DNA of 64,000 bases from Begonia masoniana. Its lineage: Eukaryota; Streptophyta; Magnoliopsida; Cucurbitales; Begoniaceae. Position 1 is the first letter of the stretch, and each line of letters opens with the position of its first letter. Made by a program: the position numbers and the translations under genes. Shown here piece after piece: positions 53,101-62,100 of this stretch. The stretch spans positions 14,725,143-14,789,142 of the forward strand of contig CM039502.1 in the NCBI GenBank assembly GCA_022432975.1, given 5' to 3'. The notes below the pieces were generated by a model. It had not been told where the DNA came from. It saw nothing but the letters and a program-made list of their open reading frames with translations, and made no database searches.

Positions 53101-56100
53101 TTTCTCCTGCATTCTTCTGTTTCCTTCAGCAAAAGGTAAGCATCTACTCATGCTAACAAGTTTGGACAAGTTTAATGTGGGTTTTTACCGAAGTTTAGGG
53201 TTATGGTATTTAGAGAAAAACTCACTGTCTTTGGATGAAAACACGTTGGTGTGTTTTCTAAAGATTTGAAACGTGTTGCTGCTGATTCTTCTAACTTGTT
53301 AGTTAGCATTTGCAGCATTGTTTATTTCTCTACGTGCTTGTTACAGATCTGTGCATTTCCGAGACTTTCCAGCCAACTGCATCGCGGATAACAGGTAAGT
53401 TCATATCTGTAGGTTGGCCCTTAAAGTCCTACATCACGGAGGTACTAGGTGTTTCAGTTCTGTCGGGTTGTTTTGGGTAAAAACGTTATAGTTTATGTTC
53501 TGAGTTGTCTGTATTCTGCTTCACAGTATGTTCTGTTATTTCTGTCGTCTGCTATTGTAAGTTCAGGCACTGAAAATGTTCATGCATACACGTTTTCACC
53601 GAAAGTTCATGCAAAATCGATTTCTGTACACTGTTTGAAACTAAACAAAATAAAATCTGACTGAAATGTATCGGTTAAGTGTGGGACGGGGACTGGCCCC
53701 CAGATCTGTTTCTGTACTCTACCGTATAACTGTTGTGCCTGATAGTGCACCCACTGTTCGCCAGTTCCCCTATAAGCCCCACTTATACCCCACTGCCACT
53801 GAAACGTAATGTACTGTACTGTCACTGAATTTCTGAAAACCGCATGCATAGCATATGCATCACAGCATTTTATATGTTCTTACTGAGCTTTAGGCTCATA
53901 GATGAACTCTCTGATATAGGTACTGAACCCGAAAATGAGGACTTTGTGCCTCAGTCTGATAAATAGGTGGCTGGTGGCTCGAGCTCTCGGGGGTGGCTGC
54001 TGCAGTTAGACATATTTCATTCCCGAGGTTTAAGTTTTTTTAAAGTGATGTACAAGTCTGTGAAACTTTACTGAGATTCTGCTGTTTTGTTTTTAAACTT
54101 CAGCTGTCGTTCTGTGTTTGATTTAAAAACTTCTGTTTTGGGAAATTCTGTAATTATATGTTAAGTTCTGTACTGTCTCTGAGATTTTGAAACAATGTAT
54201 AGATTCGGTGTCAATGTTTAAAACCGCTGTATTTGACAGTTAAGTTTATATTCTAAAGTATTCTGGAATTGTTTGGGATATTTTCTGTTAATCTGTGCAT
54301 TGATGATTTCTGGTTTTGGAACTATCCATGCAATTTGTTTCTTTAAATCTGTCAATTGTAAAATATGTTTTACAATCTTGTTTAGAATCGGGTATTGAAA
54401 GTTTACAATTTTCATGTCTTCCGTTGTGCTGTATTTGACAGTTGGATTATGTTCTGAAGTATTCTGAAATAGTTTGGAATATTTACTGTTAGTCTATGCA
54501 TGGATGGCTTCTGGTTTTAGAGTTGTCCATGCAACTGGATTTTTTCTTAAGTTACTGTCGTGTTTTCAGACATGTTCAAAATCATGTGTTTTTAATCGTT
54601 TTTTAGGTTTAAAATTTTATCCACCGATTGCACTGTTCACATCCACCGATTTCTTTGTTCACCTTGTTGTAGTTTACATCCACCGATCATTGTTCACTTT
54701 TGTCTTATTATATCCACCGATCACTGTTCACTTTTGTCTTATTATATCCACCGATTGCACTGTTCACATCCACCGATTTCTTTGTTCACCTTGTTGTAGT
54801 TTACATCCACCGATCACTGTTCACTTTTGTCTTATTATATCCACCGATTGCACTGTTCACATCCACCGATTTCTTGTTCACCTTGTTGTAGTTTACATCC
54901 ACCGATCACTGTTCACTTTTGTCTTATTATATCCACCGATTGCACTGTTCACATCCACCGATTGCACTGTTCACATCCACCGATTTCTTTGTTCACCTTG
55001 TTGTAGTTTACATCCACCGATCATTGTTCACTTTTGTCTTATTATATCCACCGATTGCACTGTTCACATCCACCGATTTCTTTGTTCATCTTGTTGTAGT
55101 TTACATCCACCGATTTCTTTGTTCACCTTGTTGTAGTTTACATCCACCGATTTCTTTGTTCACCTTGTTGTAGTTTACATCCACCGATTTCTTTGTTCAC
55201 CTTGTTGTAGTTTACATCCACCGATCATTGTTCACTTTTGTCTTATTATATCCACCGATTGCACTGTTCACATCCACCGATTTCTTTGTTCACCTTGTTG
55301 TAGTTTACATCCACCGATCATTGTTCACTTTTGTCTTATTATATCCACCGATTGCACTGTTCACATCCACCGATTTCTTTGTTCACCTTGTTGTAGTTTA
55401 CATCCACCGATTTCTTTGTTCACCTTGTTGTAGTTTACATCCACCGATTTCTTTGTTCACCTTGTTGTAGTTTACATCCACCGATCATTGTTCACTTTTG
55501 TCTTATTATATCCACCGATTGCACTGTTCACATCCACCGATTTCTTTGTTCACCTTGTTGTAGTTTACATCCACCGATTTCTTTGTTCACCTTGTTGTAG
55601 TTTACATCCACCGATTTCTTTGTTCACCTTGTTGTAGTTTACATCCACCGATCATTGTTCACTTTTGTCTTATTATATCCACCGATTGCACTGTTCACAT
55701 CCACCGATTTCTTTGTTCACCTTGTTGTAGTTTACATCCACCGATCATTGTTCACTTTTGTCTTATTATATCCACCGATTGCACTGTTCACATCCACCGA
55801 TTTCTTTGTTCACCTTGTTGTAGTTTACATCCACCGATTTCTTTGTTCACCTTGTTGTAGTTTACATCCACCGATTTCTTTGTTCACCTTGTTGTAGTTT
55901 ACATCCACCGATCATTGTTCACTTTTGTCTTATTATATCCACCGATTGCACTGTTCACATCCACCGATTTCTTTGTTCACCTTGTTGTAGTTTACATCCA
56001 CCGATCATTGTTCACTTTTGTCTTATTATATCCACCGATTGCACTGTTCACATCCACCGATTTCTTTGTTCACCTTGTTGTAGTTTACATCCACCGATTT

Positions 56101-59100
56101 CTTTGTTCACCTTGTTGTAGTTTACATCCACCGATTTCTTTGTTCACCTTGTTGTAGTTTTCACCTTGTTGTAGTTACATTCACCGATCACTGTTCACTT
56201 TTGTCTTATTATATCCACCGATTGCACTGTTCACATCCCTGATTTCTTGTTCAACTTGTTGTAGTTTACATCCACCGATCACTGTTCCTTTTGTCTTATT
56301 ATATCCACCGATTGCACTGTTCACAGCCACCGATTTCTTTGTTCACCTTGTTGTAGTTTACATCCACCGATTTCACTGTTCACGGTCCACCGATTGCACT
56401 GTTTCATTTCTCCTTGCTTCCAGTCTTCCTGCTCTTCCTGCTCTCCTTCTGCATCATCTGTAGTCTAGTTTTACTGTTTCTTGTTCTCTGTTTTGATTCC
56501 AAATCCCGAAAATGTTTTCCTTCTCTGTTAAGCTTTAAGGTTTTACTCTTAAAAGTTCAGTCTGTTTTCTGTCTGCTTATAAAAAAAAAAATAGTCCCCG
56601 TTTTGAAATGTCCCGGAGTGATGGCTCCTCATCCCCGACCGGGTCGGGGGTCGTCACAACCTTCTCTTTAAATAAACAATATCTAGAATACTAAAAGATG
56701 TATTTAAAATATCATCTAGAAATACTAAAAAGCAAATAAACGACATCCATTTATTTTAACATTTTATCTTCCATAGTGAACTCCTTTGGAACTCTATCAG
56801 AAAGGTGCAGCTGAAGTTTTGTTTCGTTATCGAAATAGGAAAATAAAGTAATACCAGAAAAATAATTCTCAAAATAGAAAAACTTGTATTAATTATCAAA
56901 AGTCTATTTCCAATATTCACCACCGCCCTTAAAATAGAGTTTTGTTTATAATTTAAAATCCCTAACAAATCTGTAGAAAAATAAAATAAATCTCGACAAA
57001 AATTTTAAAAAATAAACTCTATCTAAGAAGTCAAAACTAATAAAATCAAATACGAAAAATAAACAATAAAATAAAATATTAAAAAATCACAAATCTTAAA
57101 AGATCCATGGGCTTTTTTGGGCTTGCTTGTCCTACATCAATCTCATTCCCTTAAAAAAACTCGCTCTCGAGTTTTATAGCAGCAAAAAATTCATCTAAGA
57201 GAATATACTTTATTTGTTGACGTCAGAAGATGTGAAACCAGAACGATTTTCTTATCGAGCCACTGAAACACAAAGTTATTATCTCGCTCTCTATAAGTCG
57301 CATCAACATCATAGAGTCAGGGTCGTCCAAGTAAGACATGACAAGCATCAATATTCACCACATCACATATGATTTCATCTTTATAATACGCTTCGATGGA
57401 CATTGAAAGCTTGCAAACTTCATGTACTCGAACTTCAAATCTTTTTTTAATCCATGCAATTTTATATGGGAAAGGAAATTCTTCCATCAGTAAATTCAGA
57501 GTCTGCACCAAAGCCTTGTAAACTATATTGTTTGTACTGTCATTGTCAATAATCATATTACAGACTTTGTCACCTATGGTGCATCTTGTTTGAAATATCT
57601 TGTGGTGTTGAGAGTTGTCTAGTGATTTCGAGGTAATCAAAAGTCGTTGGAGTACACACACAACTTCTTCGCCCACGTCTTCTTCTGCAATTTCAGTACT
57701 TGCACAAATATCTCCTTCAAGACCGTGTTTGTCAGCTGCACTATCCTCTATAAAATTAACTGGACACTTGCTCAGACAAGTGTTGGAAAGGAGACCTGGT
57801 TAGTTGCACCAGAAACATTTTTAGGCACGCATAAGGATTATTAATGACTTGTTGCAGGCGAGGTTGATCTAGAGGATCAGGCTGAACAATGGTTGAAGAG
57901 TTTCTAATGATATTCTGTTCTGAAATTTTATTTGAAGAACCATCAATAATTGTCGATTCAGTGGGAATAAATGAACTCCCTGGAGTGGGTCGGCGAAAAT
58001 TACTGGGTGTACGCACTACATGCCTACGAAATTGGACTTCTACTTTCATTGTCAAATTAACCGCATCTGTCATAGTTCAAGTAGTTCGAAGAGCCAAACG
58101 ATCTTGAATAGTTAATTTGAGGCCATCAATATATCGAGCAATAAGTTGGTCTTCAATTGCAGAAAAATTCACCATTGCATTTAACTGATAGAATTCTTCT
58201 ATATACTCATTCACTGTTCGATTGGCTTGTCGACAATTCTAATATTGTTGATATAGAAACTGCTCATAATCAGGAGGTAGAAATCGCCCGTGTAATAATC
58301 GCTTCATCTTGGCCCAAGTTCAAACACGCATTTTTCCTTGCCTCTATATATTCAATTAGAGTTGCTCCCACCATGTTGAAGCTCCACCCTTTAACTTATA
58401 GGCCACGAGTTTGACCTGAAGTTCTTCTGCAATATTAAAATAATCAAAAAAAATTCAACCGAATGAACCCAGTCAAGAAAATCTTCAATATTTAACCGGC
58501 CATCAAAAGTAGAGAGGCCATTTTCATCTTGAACTCGTGAGTATCCGGCCTTAACTTAAAAACTTGAATTGGGTTGTTCAAAACCCTAGCTCTCTTGTCG
58601 GAAAATTCGTTGCCAGAGTCGAGTTCGTTCCTTTCACCGACCAGAAACCCTTGCTGACCTTCGGCAATGTTGAGGTGGCCTTGAATCGGTCATTTTTGTC
58701 GCTAATAGGTGAGAAGTTCGACGATTTCGCGGGCTGTTGGGTCGCCAAACGAGAATCCACGAGTTCTGTCCGGCGATGCTGCGTCGCCTTTGTTCCTTCT
58801 CGGCGCGGCGCCGGCAGGTCGAGATTGAGGGACCACCCCTCACATTCATCGAATGCTTCTGGAAGCGGCTAGATCCTATTTGTCTCTGTCTGCGCGACCA
58901 TGGCTATTGCTCGGCAGAGTTCCAGGTTGAGGAAGGTTCCTCTACGGTTGCTGGCCTCTTCTAGTGGTCGTGGTTGGCCACTCTAATTCGCTACAATCAA
59001 ATTTTTTAGCCCTCTGATTTTGTTGCTCCCCAAAAATTGCTCCAATCAAAATCTGCAAAAGATTGCTAAAATACCCCTATTTAACAACTACCTTCTATAA

Positions 59101-62100
59101 TAACATTTTAAAATAAATTGCATCAATACTTCTCCCATCAATTCAAACTTGTCCTCAAAGCGAAAGGGGGGTATTGTTAGAAAATAATCATAGGAGAATT
59201 TTAAAAATTATATAATGTGTTGACAAAGTTAGTTTTTGTTAGTTTACAAGTTCTGAGATGTTATAGCAAGTAAGAGGGGTTATTATAGATGGGAAAGAGG
59301 GAGTGTGAAAAAATGTTTTTTTATGATGATTATTAATAAAGGAATGTTCTTGGTAGATTATTAGATTTTTACAAATCTAGTATTATTGCTAAAATTTATG
59401 GTTAGTTTTGAAGTTCTCGTTCCATGAACTATCGTTTATTTCATGTAATGCAATTCTCTTTCCATCAATGGTAACACAGTCAATCCAATACAGGAACGAA
59501 AAAGATGGCGACGATCTTGCCAAGGATCAAGCAAAAACACAAACTCCTACAGGAAATATTGGCCGAGTTGAGGTTGTTGCGGATAGTATACCAAAAATCA
59601 TGAGAAACACTCAATAAACCCTCATCTAGCAATAATTTGAAGGGATTTCAAGGTCAAACTCATTCGTCTCAGGAAGAACCTTCCGATGAAATTAAGCTGA
59701 GAAAGCACAAATCATTAACCTCTATCATGCTGGAGGAGCATGCTAAACTAAGGTTGTCAAATGGTAGTGGTGGAGGTCCTATGAGCAATGGTAGTGTGTC
59801 GAAGGTTGTTGATGGAAAAAGCCATGTTCAAGATAGTGAAAACAAAGAACGATCCCATGCATTGCTGAAAAATGTCTTCGGGCATATTGACAGACCACGA
59901 GAAGAAATAAAGTTGAACTTGCCTAATCTCTTCAATAAGAAGGGAGGCTACGTGATTTGGTTGGGCTTGATTTTCAGCAAGGAGAAGAAGTTTCGAACAC
60001 GCTACTGTGGGATGAACGGTACACAACAACAGATGTTCGACAGAGGCCAAGTTTGAGAAGATCAGGGTTGGGGAAGAGGGCCACTGTTTTTCGATACGAC
60101 CAAGTCTAGGACAATCTCATCACCAACCAAAGAATTTCTGGTCAATAAGCACTAGTTCAAAAGAGGCACCGAACAAAGGAAGAAGTTCTCACGAAGGACA
60201 GATCGACAGAGTTCTGAGGTATTCCAAGGGCAATCGTGCACTTTTAGGGGCAGCTTGAGCGTTTCCTGACGGCAGCAAGTTATGAGCAGTCCAAAACAAG
60301 AATTTTTAACCACCTCTGATCGTGAGAGCGTGCAAGGCTGGGGAAGGAAGTTGGAATGTCTTTTTGGAGTGGGGCCATATGCTAATATTGGATCAGGCTT
60401 GGGATTATGCGTGTTGGACCATTTTAGGAAGAACCCAATTGGAAATGGGAAGAAATTAAGAATATCTGACGGAAAAATAGTTGGGCCCAATGATCGCATA
60501 TTCCTTCATATGCCATTCAATTTCCTCGAACAAATGCAAAATAATGCTTGGTAGAGTGACAATACAAGGGGTAACGAATTGAAAAAAAATGGACGAAAAG
60601 GACGCGACTGAAAGATTCATATGATTGTAACTCCGATTTTTATCTTACGACCTCAAAGACAAGGTCGAATTTGAAGAAATGAGTATTGTTATGAAATAAT
60701 CAAAGAGATATTTTGAAAATTATATATATTGTGTTGGCAAAGTTAGTTTTTTGTTATTTTACTGCGAAATTTTAAGAAAGTTAGAGTTAGTAAAATGAGG
60801 TTATTCTAGATACGAAGGGGTAAGTGTGTAAATGATGTTTTTATATGATGATTATTGATGAAGGAATGATCTTGGTAGATTATTAAGTTATGGTTAGTTT
60901 GGAGTTCGCGTTACATGTAATTATTTTTTATTTGTTGCAGGGCAATTCTCTTTCCATCAAATACATATTAGAAATTTAGTAATTGCCTTCTACATTACAA
61001 TAGCTTTCCCAATCATTTCCATCGTCCTGTTGCAATCAATCAATTACTCCACATCTAAAATTCTAAATTTTAGATAGGTTTTTGTACATACAAAAAAAGT
61101 ATACCACAGATATTGACCATTCTTGAGCCAACAATGAACAAGAAAACAATTACCAAAAACAAAATAGAAAATTTATAGATTTTTTAAGATCGCTGATAGA
61201 ATAGATTCAAAAAGAAAACATTAATTCTTTATTGGCAAATAAGAAACCAACGCTCAGCCCGGTAGAAATGATTCGATCTAACATCAGAATATAGACACTT
61301 AGGAAAAAAAGAACGGAAAAAAAAAAGGACACCAGGCATACCTTTTCTGGGTCGTGTAAAGCAATCCAAATACTTGTTGCAATTTCAACGTTCTGAGGAA
61401 TAGAACGGCTAGAAACAGCTGGAATGCACTTAACAGCATTCAAGCAGGCCATTCTAACATGCACATCTTTTGCATATATTCCATATAAAGCCTGCATTCA
61501 TATAAAGACCAGCTAATCAATTATATGTCATCAAAGCCATACTGGGAACTTAAATGATATGTAAACTACTTACTGAGGACACTTCATCAGATTGTATACC
61601 AAGACACAACTCATTTAATGCAGGGGCAACTGAGGTTTTGTAAGCTGGAACAACACCAAGAACATGATAAAGTACCTGCAGCACAGAATGACAGAATAAC
61701 ATTAGCACATACAGATGAGTCAGAAAACCAAAAAACAAAAGCAATGGAATGGAATGGAATGGATTGTTACTGAGAGCATTCGCAGCCTGGGTAGGGGTAG
61801 TAGAGGATCCATGTGCATATAAAGAATCCGAAGAACATCATCATGAAGGCTTGTTTTTTTGGAAGATAACAATATTCGCTCCATAATCTGAAACATGAAT
61901 AAATTTAGAAATTAAAAAAGACATCTTAAGGGAGATTTATTCATATAGTATGAGTATGAAACTTACTGGGAATATAAATGAAAAGGAATCAACAGGAAGA
62001 GGTCCACAATTGCAAGATATAGACAGGCCACTTATTACTCGTTCAAAAAGATTAGAAAAGGGTCTTTCAGTGTTCCCGGGATCGCTAGCCAATGACATCA

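Larger units (their letters stand above)
52627..56799 (-). repeat. Fourth copy of short Gypsy LTR, split by the giant solo LTR
   Basis: The left part 52627-52781 and right part 56659-56799 together give about 291 bp alignable with 35350-35637 and 38676-38948, ending GGAACTCTATCA. Continuity across the insertion confirms the nesting order. Confidence 0.8.

Noticed and set aside
54474..56157. Long plus-strand ORFs (220 aa and repeated 80-aa frames) rich in [13 protein letters not shown] words
   Set aside because: They translate the CATCCACCGAT minisatellite. The same peptide appears in several frames because the 260-bp block is not a multiple of three. There is no start context and no domain.
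54615..56400. CRISPR-like pattern of short repeats and spacers
   Set aside because: The spacers are themselves repeated, the organism is a plant, and the array lies in a transposon with a target duplication.
58564..58964. Plus-strand ORFs of 75-102 residues
   Set aside because: They lie in a Gypsy-derived block whose better signal is on the minus strand; no domain in either frame.
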